Assembly: GCF_019192735.1 (NCBI RefSeq)
Contig: NZ_JAHTKP010000029.1
Span: 1-64,000 of the forward strand
Origin: Kitasatospora aureofaciens
Lineage (GTDB): Bacteria > Actinomycetota > Actinomycetes > Streptomycetales > Streptomycetaceae
Reading direction: 5' to 3'
DNA length: 64,000 bases
Shown here: one piece after another, positions 25,793 to 34,993 of the stretch
Layout: every line of letters starts with the position of its first letter
Numbering within the stretch: the first letter of the stretch is position 1
The notes under the pieces: generated by a model
The model's database searches: none
Seen by the model: the letters and a program-made list of their open reading frames with translations, nothing else
Told to the model about the DNA's origin: nothing
Program-made: the position numbers and the translations under genes

Positions 25793-27103
25793 ATGTCTCT
25801 GCGCTCACCCCGCAGGGACCGGGCAACCGGTGGCGCGCTCCGGCGCCACCGGGGCCTCGCCCTGCTCCTCGTCCTGCCCGCCCTGCTGCTGCTCGGCGCC
25901 CTCGTCGTCTACCCCATCGGCTACTCGGTGGGACGCAGCCTCTTCGACGCCTCCGGCCACCGCTTCGTCGGGCTGGACAACTACGGTGCCGCCTTCACCG
26001 ACCACGCCACCCTCACCGCCGTCCGCAACAACGCGATCTGGGTCGCCGTCGCCCCGGCACTGGTGACCGCGGTCGGCCTGGTGTTCGCGGTGCTGACCGA
26101 GAAGATCCGCTGGGCCACCGCGTTCAAGCTGCTCGTCTTCATGCCGATGGCGATCTCCTTCCTCGCCGCCGGGATCATCTTCCGCACGGTGTACGACGCG
26201 GACCCGCACCGCGGCGTGCTCAACGCCGCCGCGGTCGCCGTCCACGACACCTTCACCGACCAGCCCTCCTATCCGGGCGCCCGCCCGCGCCCCGGGACCG
26301 GACTCGACCAGGCCGACGGCGGCGACGTCCGGGTCCCGGCGGCCACGGGCACCGTGCTGCTGCCGCTGGTCGGCGTGCAGCCCGGCGCGGTCCCGGCCAC
26401 CGCCCGCACGGCCCGGCCCGCCGACGGCGACGGGGTCCGCGGCACGGTGTTCCTGGACTTCGTCCCGGGCGGCGGCGGCCACCCCGGGCAACTGGACCCC
26501 GGAAAGAAGGGCCTGCCCGGCGTCAAAGTCCAACTCCACGACGGCGCACGGACGATCGCCACCACGACCACGGCCGACGACGGCACCTTCCGGTTCTCCG
26601 CCGCCCCCTCCGCCACCGCCTCGGTGGTCCTGCCGGCAGCCGACTTCGCCGCCCCCTACCGCGGCATCGACTGGCTCGGGCCCGCCTTCGTCACCCCGGC
26701 CATCATCGGCGCCTACACCTGGATCTGGGCCGGCTTCGCCATGGTCATCATCGCCGGCGGCCTGGCCAACCTGCCACGCGAGACGATCGAGGCGGCCCGA
26801 CTCGACGGCGCCGGCGAGTGGCAGATCCTCCGCCGCATCACCGTGCCCCAACTCGCCCCGGTCCTCGGCGTCGTGTTCATCACCATGGTCATCAACGCGA
26901 TGAAGATCTTCGACCTCGTCTACGTCATCGCGCCCGGGCCCGTCCAACAGGACGCCGACGTACTGGCGCTGCGGCTCTACCTGGTCTCCTTCGGCGGCGG
27001 CAACGACCAGGGCCTCGGCAGCGCGCTCAGCGTCCTGCTGCTGCTCCTGGTCGTCCCGGTGATGCTCCTCAACATCCGACGCTTCCGAGGGAGCCGATCA
27101 TGA
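25793..27103 (+). CDS. aglF: Sugar ABC permease with inserted beta-sandwich domain
   Basis: A 436-residue binding-protein-dependent permease. Membrane helices flank the usual EAA loop, EAARLDGAGEW (about 333-343). Between the third and fourth helices, about residues 150-290 form a large outer loop. Its core (GVRGTVFLDF, then GLPGVKVQLHDG and TADDGTFRFS) looks like an SdrD-B/carboxypeptidase-regulatory-like beta-sandwich. Ordinary sugar permeases are about 300 residues, so this is an insertion of some 130. It begins at ATG 25793 and overlaps the next gene by ATGA. No ATPase gene is here; a shared MsiK-type ATPase is likely. Confidence 0.85.
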   Translation: MSLRSPRRDRATGGALRRHRGLALLLVLPALLLLGALVVYPIGYSVGRSLFDASGHRFVGLDNYGAAFTDHATLTAVRNNAIWVAVAPALVTAVGLVFAVLTEKIRWATAFKLLVFMPMAISFLAAGIIFRTVYDADPHRGVLNAAAVAVHDTFTDQPSYPGARPRPGTGLDQADGGDVRVPAATGTVLLPLVGVQPGAVPATARTARPADGDGVRGTVFLDFVPGGGGHPGQLDPGKKGLPGVKVQLHDGARTIATTTTADDGTFRFSAAPSATASVVLPAADFAAPYRGIDWLGPAFVTPAIIGAYTWIWAGFAMVIIAGGLANLPRETIEAARLDGAGEWQILRRITVPQLAPVLGVVFITMVINAMKIFDLVYVIAPGPVQQDADVLALRLYLVSFGGGNDQGLGSALSVLLLLLVVPVMLLNIRRFRGSRS

Positions 27104-28035
27104 CCACGACGCAACCGGCCCCGCCGACGCGGACCACAACGCCCGCCGGGACCGCGAAGCGGCCGGCTCCGGCCGGCCGGCCGGGCGTTCCGCTCACGAC
27201 CCGGCTCGCTGTTCTTACTCGCCACAGCCTGGTCCAGGCCGTGCTGATCGTGGCCGCCGTGGCCTGGCTGGTGCCCACCGTCGGCCTGCTGATCTCCTCG
27301 CTGCGGCCCAAGCAGCTCACCGCCACCGGCGGCTGGTGGACGGCACTGACCCGGCCCGCCCAGCTCACCCTGCAGAACTACACCGCCCTGCTGGGCGGCG
27401 GCGACGTGCCCAAGGCACTGTGGAACACCGTGCTGATCAGCGTCCCGGCGACCCTGCTGACCGTCGCCCTCGCCGCGACGGCCGGGTACGCCTTCGCCTG
27501 GATGCGCTTCCCCGGCCGCGACGGCGTCTTCGTCGCGGTCGTCGGATTGCTGGTCGTACCGGTCCAGGTTGGCCTCATCCCGGTCGCCAAACTCGAAGGC
27601 GCCGTCGGGCTGTTCGGCACCATCCCCGGCGTGGTGCTGTTCCACGTCGGCTACGGGCTGCCGTTCGCGGTGTTCCTGATGCGCAACCACTTCCTGGAGA
27701 TCCCGGCGGAACTCCTGGAAGCGGCACGGGTGGACGGCTGCGGCGAATGGCGGATCTTCCGCACCCTCGCCCTGCCGCTCGCCGCGCCGGCCGTCGCCTC
27801 GCTGTGCATCTTCCAGTTCCTCTGGGTCTGGAACGACATGCTGGTCGCACTGATCTTCGCCGGCAACGACTCGCAACCGCTGACCGTCTACCTGCAGTCC
27901 CAGATGCGGCAGTTCGGCAGCAACATGGACATCCTCGCGCCCGGCGCGTTCCTCTCCCTCCTGGTCCCCGTGGCGGTGTTCCTCTGCTTCCAGCGGTTCT
28001 TCGTCCAGGGAGCCATGGCGGGCTCCGTGAAGTGA
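27100..28035 (+). CDS. aglG: Sugar ABC permease, second subunit
   Basis: A 311-residue MalG-type permease. After a Thr/Pro-rich cytoplasmic tail of about 45 residues come six membrane segments. The EAA loop is ELLEAARVDGCGEWRIF, and the family ending VQGAMAGSVK is present. It pairs with the preceding permease to form the membrane channel. The ATG at 27100 overlaps the preceding TGA (ATGA), indicating coupled translation. It is the last gene of the operon, followed at once by a strong hairpin. Confidence 0.9.
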   Translation: MTTTQPAPPTRTTTPAGTAKRPAPAGRPGVPLTTRLAVLTRHSLVQAVLIVAAVAWLVPTVGLLISSLRPKQLTATGGWWTALTRPAQLTLQNYTALLGGGDVPKALWNTVLISVPATLLTVALAATAGYAFAWMRFPGRDGVFVAVVGLLVVPVQVGLIPVAKLEGAVGLFGTIPGVVLFHVGYGLPFAVFLMRNHFLEIPAELLEAARVDGCGEWRIFRTLALPLAAPAVASLCIFQFLWVWNDMLVALIFAGNDSQPLTVYLQSQMRQFGSNMDILAPGAFLSLLVPVAVFLCFQRFFVQGAMAGSVK

Positions 28036-28037
28036 GA

Positions 28038-28069
28038 CTGCCAGGCGCGCCCATGGCCGCGCCTGGCAG
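28038..28069 (+). terminator. Terminator of the agl operon
   Basis: Arms CTGCCAGGCGCG (28038-28049) and CGCGCCTGGCAG (28058-28069) form a perfect 12-base stem, starting two bases after the aglG stop. Confidence 0.85.
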
Positions 28070-28256
28070 CGGCGCCACCGCGACGCACCGGGAGAGGCAC
28101 CCACGCGGCAGCCCGCGTTGGGCGTTCACCGGCAGGCGCTTCCGCGGCACGCCGTTTCGCGGTGTGATCCTCACAACAATCGGCGCGGGGGTGTAACACC
28201 TCGTAGGCATCATGACGTCTCGCGAGTAACGGCAGGTGATATCGGGAGGGGCCACG

Positions 28257-29906
28257 GTGGGACATACGTCGGGTCGGCGCGGGCGCAAGCGGCGCGGTGG
28301 CGGGAGCGAGGCGGACCGAATATCGCCGCTGACGGTCGCCGGGCGGGCCGTGGCCTGCGCGGCCGGCGGGTCCGTCATGGCGGTCAGCGGGTTCTCCTGG
28401 TACACGTACCACGACCTCACCGACGGCATGACCACCTCGGATGCGCTCAAGGCGGTGCAGGCTCCCGGCGCCTCCGCCCCGCCGCATCTGGACAAGGCGG
28501 TCAACCTGCTGCTGATCGGCCTGGACAGCCGCAAGGACCAGGACGGCAAGGACCTGCCGGACGACTTCGTCAAGAACGAACTGCACGCCGGGAACAGCGG
28601 GATCGGCGCCTACGAGACCAACACGCTGATCCTGATGCACATCCCGGCCGACGGGGGGAAGGTCGAGGCCTTCTCGATACCCCGTGACGACCTGGTCGAT
28701 CTGGTCAACGTGCCCGGCGGTCACCCGCTCGGCCGGAACAAGATCAAGGAGGCCTACAACCAGGCCAAGTACTACGCCGAGCAGAAGCTGTCGAAGCAGT
28801 ACTCCGGAGCCGAGCTGGAGCACCGCGGTCGGGACGCCGGCCGCGCGGCGACGCTGCTGACCGTGCAGAAGTTCCTCAACGTGCCGATCGACCACTTCGC
28901 GGAGCTCAACCTCAAGGGCTTCTACGACGTCGCCAGGGCACTGGGACCGATCACGGTCTGCCTCAAGCACGACACCAGCGACCCGACCCACGGCCGCACC
29001 GCGAGCGACCCGGGCGCGGGCGGCGGTTCCGGCTTCGTCGGTCACCAGGGGCTGAACACGCTCGACCCGGCGATGGCGCTCGCCTTCGTCCGCCAGCGGC
29101 ACCACCTGGACGATCCCAGCAACGAGGGCGACTTCGCCCGGACCCACCGTCAGCAGGCGTTCATCGCGGCGGTCACCAACAAGCTCAAGCAGGAGGGGGT
29201 GCTCGGCGACCTCGGCCGGATGCGGGGCCTGCTCGACGCCGTGAAGCAGGACGTGGTCATCGACAGCAGCTGGGACATCCTGGACTTCGCGCAGCAGGCC
29301 ACCAACCTGACCGGCGGCAACGTCGAGTTCAACACCCTGCCCATGGAGCACTACGGCGACGACCCGGTCGCCGGTGCCGTCAACATCGTGGACGTCGCCA
29401 AGATCCAGGCCATCGTGCGCCAGACCATCGGGGTCGCCCCCGCCGCCGCGCCCGCCGCCGGCGCGGCCTCGCCTTCCGCCGCGCCCTCGTCCTCGTCCTC
29501 GCCCAGCATCGCACCGGCCACCGTGGACGTGCAGGGCACCACCGCCGCCAAGGCGGACGAGGCTGCCAAGGACCTCACCGCACTGGGCTACACCGCCGGG
29601 CAGGCGAGTGCCGGGACCACCCGGCACAGCAAGACCACGGTGGTCTACGGCGCGGGCGCGAAGGATGCCGCGCAGCAGATCGCCACGCACCTCAACGTGG
29701 CCTCCACGACGGCTTCCTCCGGCGTCCAGGCGGGCCATGTGCTGGTCACCCTCGGAGCCGACTACGTGCCGCCGGCCACGGCCGCACCGAGCACGCCGCC
29801 GGCCACGGACTCGGCGACGGCCCCGGGCTCGGGCACGCCGAGCGCCTCCACGGCCGACCAGTACGCGGGCCCGGCGGTGATCGGCGGCAACACCTGCGTG
29901 GACTGA
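28257..29906 (+). CDS. LytR-CpsA-Psr (LCP) family cell-wall ligase
   Basis: A 549-residue membrane-anchored LCP protein that would attach teichoic-acid-like or other glycopolymers to peptidoglycan. A basic N-terminus precedes one membrane helix (about 25-45). The LCP domain shows NLLLIGLDSR, TNTLILMHIP, FSIPRDDLVDL, HRQQAFIAAV and the conserved Arg residues. The final third has a Ser/Pro linker and a LytR_C domain (about 420-500), ending in a Thr/Ser/Pro-rich tail with one Cys. GTG at 28257 is chosen because GGGAGGG precedes it. The gap 28070-28256 contains no gene. Confidence 0.9.
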   Translation: MGHTSGRRGRKRRGGGSEADRISPLTVAGRAVACAAGGSVMAVSGFSWYTYHDLTDGMTTSDALKAVQAPGASAPPHLDKAVNLLLIGLDSRKDQDGKDLPDDFVKNELHAGNSGIGAYETNTLILMHIPADGGKVEAFSIPRDDLVDLVNVPGGHPLGRNKIKEAYNQAKYYAEQKLSKQYSGAELEHRGRDAGRAATLLTVQKFLNVPIDHFAELNLKGFYDVARALGPITVCLKHDTSDPTHGRTASDPGAGGGSGFVGHQGLNTLDPAMALAFVRQRHHLDDPSNEGDFARTHRQQAFIAAVTNKLKQEGVLGDLGRMRGLLDAVKQDVVIDSSWDILDFAQQATNLTGGNVEFNTLPMEHYGDDPVAGAVNIVDVAKIQAIVRQTIGVAPAAAPAAGAASPSAAPSSSSSPSIAPATVDVQGTTAAKADEAAKDLTALGYTAGQASAGTTRHSKTTVVYGAGAKDAAQQIATHLNVASTTASSGVQAGHVLVTLGADYVPPATAAPSTPPATDSATAPGSGTPSASTADQYAGPAVIGGNTCVD

Positions 29907-29920
29907 GCCGGCCGGACGGA

Positions 29921-29955
29921 CGCTGCCGGCGCTGCCGCGGGATCCGCCGGCAGCG
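29921..29955 (+). terminator. Terminator of the LCP gene
   Basis: CGCTGCCGGCG (29921-29931) and CGCCGGCAGCG (29945-29955) form a perfect 11-base stem with a 13-base loop, 15 bases after the LCP stop. Confidence 0.75.
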
Positions 29956-30052
29956 CGGGCAGAAGCAGCCGGAAGTCGCGCCGGTACTGCTCGGCGGCCT
30001 GCTGTATGAGGGCGTGGCAGCGAAGCGGCACGCGGGATAGCCCCGGACACGC

Positions 30053-30093
30053 CGAGGCCCACCATCCCTACTGCCCCGGGATGGTGGGCCTCG
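30053..30093 (-). terminator. Terminator of the small acidic gene
   Basis: CGAGGCCCACCATCCC (30053-30068) pairs perfectly with 30078-30093 around a nine-base loop. It begins six bases beyond the leftward stop at 30100. Confidence 0.85.
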
Positions 30094-30099
30094 TGCTAC

Positions 30100-30273
30100 T
30101 CAAACGTCGTCGTCGACATTGTTCGCGGTCTCGTCCTCGGCGGCCAGCTCGCCCTCCGCGGTCGTTCCGTCGGCGATGTCAATTGTGCCGCCACCCACGG
30201 CCGGCCCCGCTGCCCCGATCATCACATGCTCGAAGTCGTTACCACCCAGGAAGTTGTCGCCGTCCGTGGCCAT
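30100..30273 (-). CDS. Small acidic Gly/Asp-rich protein of unknown function
   Basis: A 57-residue protein starting MATDGDNFLGGNDFEHVMIG. It has about 15 Asp/Glu, almost no basic residues, many Gly, no Cys, and a C-terminus NNVDDDV. No signal peptide or membrane segment. ATG at 30273 follows GAAGGG, and a strong hairpin follows the stop, so it is a monocistronic expressed unit. I do not recognise it. A precursor peptide or an intrinsically disordered stress protein are both conceivable; no modification enzymes lie nearby. Confidence 0.65.
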   Translation of the reverse strand: MATDGDNFLGGNDFEHVMIGAAGPAVGGGTIDIADGTTAEGELAAEDETANNVDDDV

Positions 30274-30428
30274 GCTGCCCACCCTTCGTCTGGGCCCCGC
30301 CGAGTCACGGGACCTGACGGACTGTAACAACTGGGCTCCTGGCCGTCGTTGTCGGTCCAGGTGCCGAAGGGCCCGGGCAGGCCGGGCTGCTCGGCGCTCC
30401 GGATAGCGCGGCAGCTCGCTGACAGCGT

Positions 30429-30467
30429 GAAGGGCGGCCCCGGCCTGGATGGCCGGGACCGCCCTTC
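30429..30467 (-). terminator. Terminator of the phosphatase-like gene
   Basis: A stem of 9 + 7 base pairs with one mismatch (GAAGGGCGG-c-CCCGGCC against its complement) around a five-base loop lies 16 bases past the leftward stop at 30483. Confidence 0.75.
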
Positions 30468-30482
30468 GGCGTACTCGGTGTT

Positions 30483-30896
30483 CTACGCGGCGACCAGGTG
30501 GTGCTCGGCGCCGGCCTCGACGGCGGTCACGCAGGCGGTGAACGCCTCGCTGGGCTGCTTCCACGGGTCGGGCACGTCCCGGCCGTCCAGGTAGAGCGCC
30601 AGCTTCGGCACGGTCTGCTCGTCGGCGAGTTCGCGCAGCGCGTCCAGGACGGCGTGGTCCATGGCGAGCACCACGTCGGCCCAGTCCAGCAGTTCGGGGC
30701 TGACCTGGACGCCGCGGTGGCCGCTCAGGTCGTAGCCGGCGCGGGCGGCGGCGGTGACCATGACCGGGTGGGCGCCCTCGCCGATGTGCCAGTCGCGGAT
30801 GGCGGCGGCCCGGGTCTGGACCGCGCCGGCGCCGCGCTGGGCGAGGACTGCGGCGGCCAGCGGGGCGCGGCAGTAGCCGCCCTTGCAGACCGTCAG
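30483..30896 (-). CDS. Low-molecular-weight protein-tyrosine phosphatase homologue, start unclear
   Basis: The frame contains RILTVCKGGYCRAPLA, the CX5R phosphate loop of LMW phosphatases/arsenate-reductase-like proteins, and later SPELLDWADVVLAMDHAV and DGRDVPDPWKQ, the DP-containing acid loop. Length from the loop fits the family. But no ATG, GTG or TTG lies in frame before the loop for at least 35 codons; the codon where Met is usual is CGG, and the first in-frame ATG (30761) is past the catalytic loop. Either CTG at 30896 starts translation or the 5' end was lost when the divergent amidohydrolase gene arrived. Confidence 0.6.
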   Translation of the reverse strand: MTVCKGGYCRAPLAAAVLAQRGAGAVQTRAAAIRDWHIGEGAHPVMVTAAARAGYDLSGHRGVQVSPELLDWADVVLAMDHAVLDALRELADEQTVPKLALYLDGRDVPDPWKQPSEAFTACVTAVEAGAEHHLVAA

Positions 30897-30955
30897 GATC
30901 CGGCGCGGCCGGGCCGCGTCGATGTGACGGTCCGATCGTGGTGGGAAGGAACGGT

Positions 30956-33900
30956 GTGTCGGTTCTCGGGAATGGGCCCGCGCGTGGGGTCAGTCGGCGG
31001 GGGTTCATCGGGGTGGCGGCGCTCGCGGGGGCCGGGGCCGCGCTCGGACCCCTCGCGCCGGGCGCGGCTGCCGAGGGGGCGGCCGGCGAGAGCGGGCGGC
31101 GGTCGCGGACGCTGGCGTTCACGGCGGGCACCAACGCCGCCGTCGCCCTCTCGCCCGACGGCGAGCGGATGGTCGTCGAGGTCCAGGGCGTCCTGTGGGC
31201 GCTGCCGCGGCGCGGGGGCACGGCGAGCGCGCTGACCGCCCCGGGGCTGGAGCCGACCCGCCCGGCATGGTCGCCGAACGGTTCGGCCGTCGCCTTCTGC
31301 GCCTACCAGGACGGGGGCTTCCACCTGTGGACCATGGACCCGGACGGCTCGCACCTGCGGCAGCTGACCTCGGGGCCGTGGGACGACCGGGGCGCCTCCT
31401 GGTCCCCGGACGGCCGGCACCTCGCCCTCTCCTCCGAGCGCGCCGGCGACGAGGTGTCCGGCAGCTCGTACGACATCTGGACCGTGGAGGTCGCCACCGG
31501 CCGGCTGACGCGCCTGACCGACCGGGCCGGCGCCGAGGACCACGACCCCTCGTGGCACCCGGACGGCGACCGGATCCTCTTCGTCCGCGCGGACGCCTCC
31601 GGCGGCCGGACCATCGCCTCCGTACCGGCCTCGGGCGGGCAGGTGAGCGTCCAGCGCACGGTGGACACCGGCACGATCGTCTGCCCCGTGGCGTCCCGGG
31701 ACGGCCGGCTGGCGTACGTGTGGATCGGCGACGCCTCCGCCGCCACCTCCTACCAGGCGGGGAGCGCCTCGCTGGCCGTCGATGGCGTGGTGGTCTCGGG
31801 CGGCGAGGACGTCTCGCCGCTGCCGCCCTGCTGGACGCCCGACGGCGGCATCGTCTACTTCGCCGACGGCCGCCTCACCGACCGCTCCCCCACGCTGAGC
31901 ACGGCGAAGGAGATCCCGTTCACCGCCCGGATCGACGTGCCGCGGCCCCAATACCGGCGCAAGGCACGCGACTTCGACTCCACCGACGAGCGGGACGTAC
32001 GCGGCGTCCACCTGCCCGCGCTCTCCCCCGACGGGCGCTCCGTCATCTTCTGCGCGCTCAACGCCCTGTGGCTGGCGCCGATCGACGGGCAGCCGCGCAA
32101 GCTCCTCCAGGCCTCCCCCGCCCACTACGTGCAGATGCCCTCGTGGAGCAGGGACGGGCGCAGCGTCCTGTACGTGCACGACGGGGACGGGGACGGTCTG
32201 GGCGCGGTCCACCGGCTGACGCTGGAGGGCGGTGCCGACACGGTCCTCGCCCGGGGAGGCCGTTTCAACCCTGCGCTCTCACCCGACGGCACCAGGCTGG
32301 CCTGCCAGGACGTCACCGGCAACCTCCTCGTCGTCGACCTCGCCACCGGGGCGGAGACCCGCCTCGCCACGCCGCTGGGCAGCAACGGCCTTCCGGGGCG
32401 CCCCAGTTGGTCCCCCGACGGCCGCTACCTCGCGCTGTGCGACCGCAACCGCCTCAACCACCGCTTCCGCGAGGGCTACAACCTCATCCGCGTCATCGAC
32501 ACCCGCGACGGCACCTCGAAGGCATTCCTCCCGCTCCCGCACACCTCCGTCTCCGACCGCGGCGACAGCGGACCGGTCTGGTCGCCCGACGGCGCGTGGC
32601 TGGCACTCGTCGTGGAATCCGCCCTGTGGGTCCTGCCGGTCGGGCCGGACGGCTCGCCGACGGGCGAGCCCCGGCAGATCACCGACGAGGCGGCCGACCA
32701 CCCGTCCTGGTCGGGCGACTCCCTGCGGCTGCTCTACCTCTCCAACGGGCAGCTGCGCCTGATCGGCCGCGACGGCACCGACCGCCGCACCGTCGCCCTC
32801 CCCCTGCGCACGGCCCGCAGCCTGCCGCCCCGCTCCGACGTCACCCGCATCCACGCCGCCCGGCTCTGGGACGGCACCGGCGAGCACGTCCGCGAGGACG
32901 TCGACATCGTCATCAGCGGCAACCGCATCACCGCCGTCGAACCGCACCGCTCGGACGCGCGCCGCGCGGGAGAACAGCTGATCGACGCCTCCGGCTGCAC
33001 CGTCCTACCGGGCCTGTGGGACTCCCACACGCACCCGTACCAGAACACCTACGGCGGCCGCCAGACCCGCCTGATGCTGGCCTACGGGATCACCGGCACC
33101 GCTTCCCTGGGCGGCTTCGCCTACGAGCAGGCGCGCATCCGCGAGTCCGTCGACGCCGGCGTGATGGACGGGCCCCGGTTCCTCACCACCGGCGAGCTGA
33201 TCGACGGCAGCCGCGTCGCGTACAGCATGGGCCGCGCCCACGGCACCGCCGACGGGGTGCGGCGCAGCCTGGAGCGCGCGGCGGCACTCGACTACGACTT
33301 CGTCAAGACGTACGTGCGCGCGCCCGGCTGGATCATGGCGGAGGCGGCCCGGACGGCGCACGAGCGCCTCGGTGTCCCGGCGGGCAGCCACCTGCTGACG
33401 CCCGGGGTGCAGGTGGGGCAGGACCTGACGACGCATCTGTCGGCCACCCAGCGGCAGGAGTACGGCCGGGCCGCCTCCCCCACGGGCCGTACGTACCAGG
33501 ATGTGCACGAGATCTACCGGGGCGGCGACTTCGCCATCATCATCACCCCCTTCTCCGCGCTCTGCCTGCTCGGCGACGACCCGTCCCTGGCCGAGGACTC
33601 CCGGGTCACCGCGCTGATGCCCCCGTGGGGCACCGCGACCGTGCAGCACCAGGCCAAAACCGCGGCCACGCCGGAGCAGCTGCGCGCCGTGCAGAGGGAG
33701 ATGGCCGTCTACCGGAGCATCCTCGACGACGGCGGGGCCCTGGCCATGGGCACGGACTCCCCGCTCACCCCGGTCGGTCTCCACGTGCACCTCGGGCTGC
33801 GCGCCCTGCACCGCTACGCCGGCTTGTCCCCGGCCCAGGCGCTGCGCACCGCCACCGTGGCGCCGGCCCGGCTGTTCGGGGTCGAGGACGACCTGGGCAC

Positions 33901-34120
33901 GGTGGAGGCGGGCAAGCTGGCGGACCTGACGGTGGTCGACGGGGATCCGTTCCGCGACTTCGCGGATCTGGTGCGTACGGCGTGGGTGATGCGCGACGGG
34001 GTCGTCCACCGCCGCGAGGACCTGGTGGGCGGTGGCGGGCAGGCGCGGGCGGCGGGCGGGGGCGAGGACTGGCACGCGATCGGGCAGGCGCTGCGGCGGG
34101 ACGGCTGCTGCGCGCTCTGA
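30956..34120 (+). CDS. Tat-exported beta-propeller/amidohydrolase fusion
   Basis: A 1054-residue protein. The N-terminus has a twin-arginine signal (VSRRGFIGVAALAGAG) ending near residue 40. Residues 60-620 are TolB/DPP6-like beta-propeller repeats, each with a SPDGR-type motif. Residues 640-1030 form an amidohydrolase domain: LPGLWDSHTHPY (metal HxH), HLLTP, a metal Asp in MGTDSP, and the closing GTVEAGKLADLTVVDGDP. Such proteins hydrolyse amide or ester bonds of small molecules or dipeptides outside the cell; substrate unknown. GTG at 30956 is chosen because GGAAGG precedes it. Monocistronic. Confidence 0.85.
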   Translation: MSVLGNGPARGVSRRGFIGVAALAGAGAALGPLAPGAAAEGAAGESGRRSRTLAFTAGTNAAVALSPDGERMVVEVQGVLWALPRRGGTASALTAPGLEPTRPAWSPNGSAVAFCAYQDGGFHLWTMDPDGSHLRQLTSGPWDDRGASWSPDGRHLALSSERAGDEVSGSSYDIWTVEVATGRLTRLTDRAGAEDHDPSWHPDGDRILFVRADASGGRTIASVPASGGQVSVQRTVDTGTIVCPVASRDGRLAYVWIGDASAATSYQAGSASLAVDGVVVSGGEDVSPLPPCWTPDGGIVYFADGRLTDRSPTLSTAKEIPFTARIDVPRPQYRRKARDFDSTDERDVRGVHLPALSPDGRSVIFCALNALWLAPIDGQPRKLLQASPAHYVQMPSWSRDGRSVLYVHDGDGDGLGAVHRLTLEGGADTVLARGGRFNPALSPDGTRLACQDVTGNLLVVDLATGAETRLATPLGSNGLPGRPSWSPDGRYLALCDRNRLNHRFREGYNLIRVIDTRDGTSKAFLPLPHTSVSDRGDSGPVWSPDGAWLALVVESALWVLPVGPDGSPTGEPRQITDEAADHPSWSGDSLRLLYLSNGQLRLIGRDGTDRRTVALPLRTARSLPPRSDVTRIHAARLWDGTGEHVREDVDIVISGNRITAVEPHRSDARRAGEQLIDASGCTVLPGLWDSHTHPYQNTYGGRQTRLMLAYGITGTASLGGFAYEQARIRESVDAGVMDGPRFLTTGELIDGSRVAYSMGRAHGTADGVRRSLERAAALDYDFVKTYVRAPGWIMAEAARTAHERLGVPAGSHLLTPGVQVGQDLTTHLSATQRQEYGRAASPTGRTYQDVHEIYRGGDFAIIITPFSALCLLGDDPSLAEDSRVTALMPPWGTATVQHQAKTAATPEQLRAVQREMAVYRSILDDGGALAMGTDSPLTPVGLHVHLGLRALHRYAGLSPAQALRTATVAPARLFGVEDDLGTVEAGKLADLTVVDGDPFRDFADLVRTAWVMRDGVVHRREDLVGGGGQARAAGGGEDWHAIGQALRRDGCCAL

Positions 34121-34174
34121 CCGGCCGTCGGCGGTGAAGTCCGCCACGCGCCGGGCCCTTCGTCGGACGAACCC

Positions 34175-34993
34175 TCAGTTTGCCGAGTGGCGCGGCTCCA
34201 CGTGGAAGTCGAACGGGATGGTGCCGGGGTCGACGGCCGTCACACCGCCGTCGACGGTGAGCACCGCGCCGTTGACGAAGGAGGCCGCGGGAGACAGGAG
34301 CCAGGCGATGGCCTGGGCGACCTCGTCCGGCTCGCCGGGGCGACCGGCCGGGAGCAGCCGGGTGGCGGTCCGGTAGGCGGTGTCGAGGCCGTCCGGGCCG
34401 AGGCCGGCCTCGTCGGCGAAGCGGGTCATGCGGCGGTCGGCCATGTCGGTGCGGATCCAGCTGGGGCAGACGATGTTGGCGCGCAGCCCGTGGCCGCCGT
34501 AGTCGACGGCGAGGGAGCGGCAGAGTTGGAGCAAGGCGGCCTTGGAGGTGGCGTAGGCGGCGTTGCCCCTGCCGTTGCGCAGGGCGGAGACCGAGGCGAC
34601 CGCGACCACGGCGCCGCGGGTCTCCAACAGGTGTGGGAGGACGGCGCGTTGGAGCAGGAACGGGCCGGTGACGTTGGTGCGCATCACGGTCTCCCAGTCC
34701 TCCGGGGACAGGTCGCCGACGGCGCCGCCGCGTCCGATGCCGGCGTTGAGCACCAGCCCGTCCAGCCGGCCGTGGGCCGCGAGGGCCGCGTCGACGAGGC
34801 CGCCGACGGCCTCCGGGTCGCCGATGTCGGCGGGATGGTCGACGGCTCCGGTCTCCTCGGCGATCCGGCGCAGCGGCTCGGGGCGTCGACCGGAGACGAC
34901 CACCCGGTGTCCGGCGGCGCACAGCAGCCGGGTGGTGGCGGCGCCGATGCCCGTGCCGCCTCCGGTCACGATGTACACCTGCTGGTCCGTCAT
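34175..34993 (-). CDS. Short-chain dehydrogenase/reductase
   Basis: A 272-residue classical SDR that would oxidise or reduce an alcohol/ketone with NAD(P). Visible are TGGGTGIG (cofactor loop, about 9-16), VLNAGIG, the catalytic Ser in VASVSAL, YATSK (Tyr/Lys) and the C-terminal FVNGAVLTVDGGVTAVDPG. Arg after the second strand (SGRRPE) suggests NADPH. ATG at 34993 follows GGGAGG; an earlier ATG at 35026 is less well placed. It is convergent with the amidohydrolase gene and has no partner on its strand. Confidence 0.88.
   Translation of the reverse strand: MTDQQVYIVTGGGTGIGAATTRLLCAAGHRVVVSGRRPEPLRRIAEETGAVDHPADIGDPEAVGGLVDAALAAHGRLDGLVLNAGIGRGGAVGDLSPEDWETVMRTNVTGPFLLQRAVLPHLLETRGAVVAVASVSALRNGRGNAAYATSKAALLQLCRSLAVDYGGHGLRANIVCPSWIRTDMADRRMTRFADEAGLGPDGLDTAYRTATRLLPAGRPGEPDEVAQAIAWLLSPAASFVNGAVLTVDGGVTAVDPGTIPFDFHVEPRHSAN

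Noticed and set aside
28070..28256. Possible riboswitch upstream of the LCP gene
   Set aside because: Some cell-wall genes in actinobacteria carry ydaO (c-di-AMP) riboswitches, but I could not find the conserved core here by eye.
29762..30031. 89-residue leftward frame after the LCP gene
   Set aside because: It overlaps the LCP tail and its terminator hairpin and has no ribosome site.
31195..34137. 980-residue frame overlapping the amidohydrolase
   Set aside because: Arg/Pro/Gly-rich shadow in another phase; the amidohydrolase frame holds all motifs.
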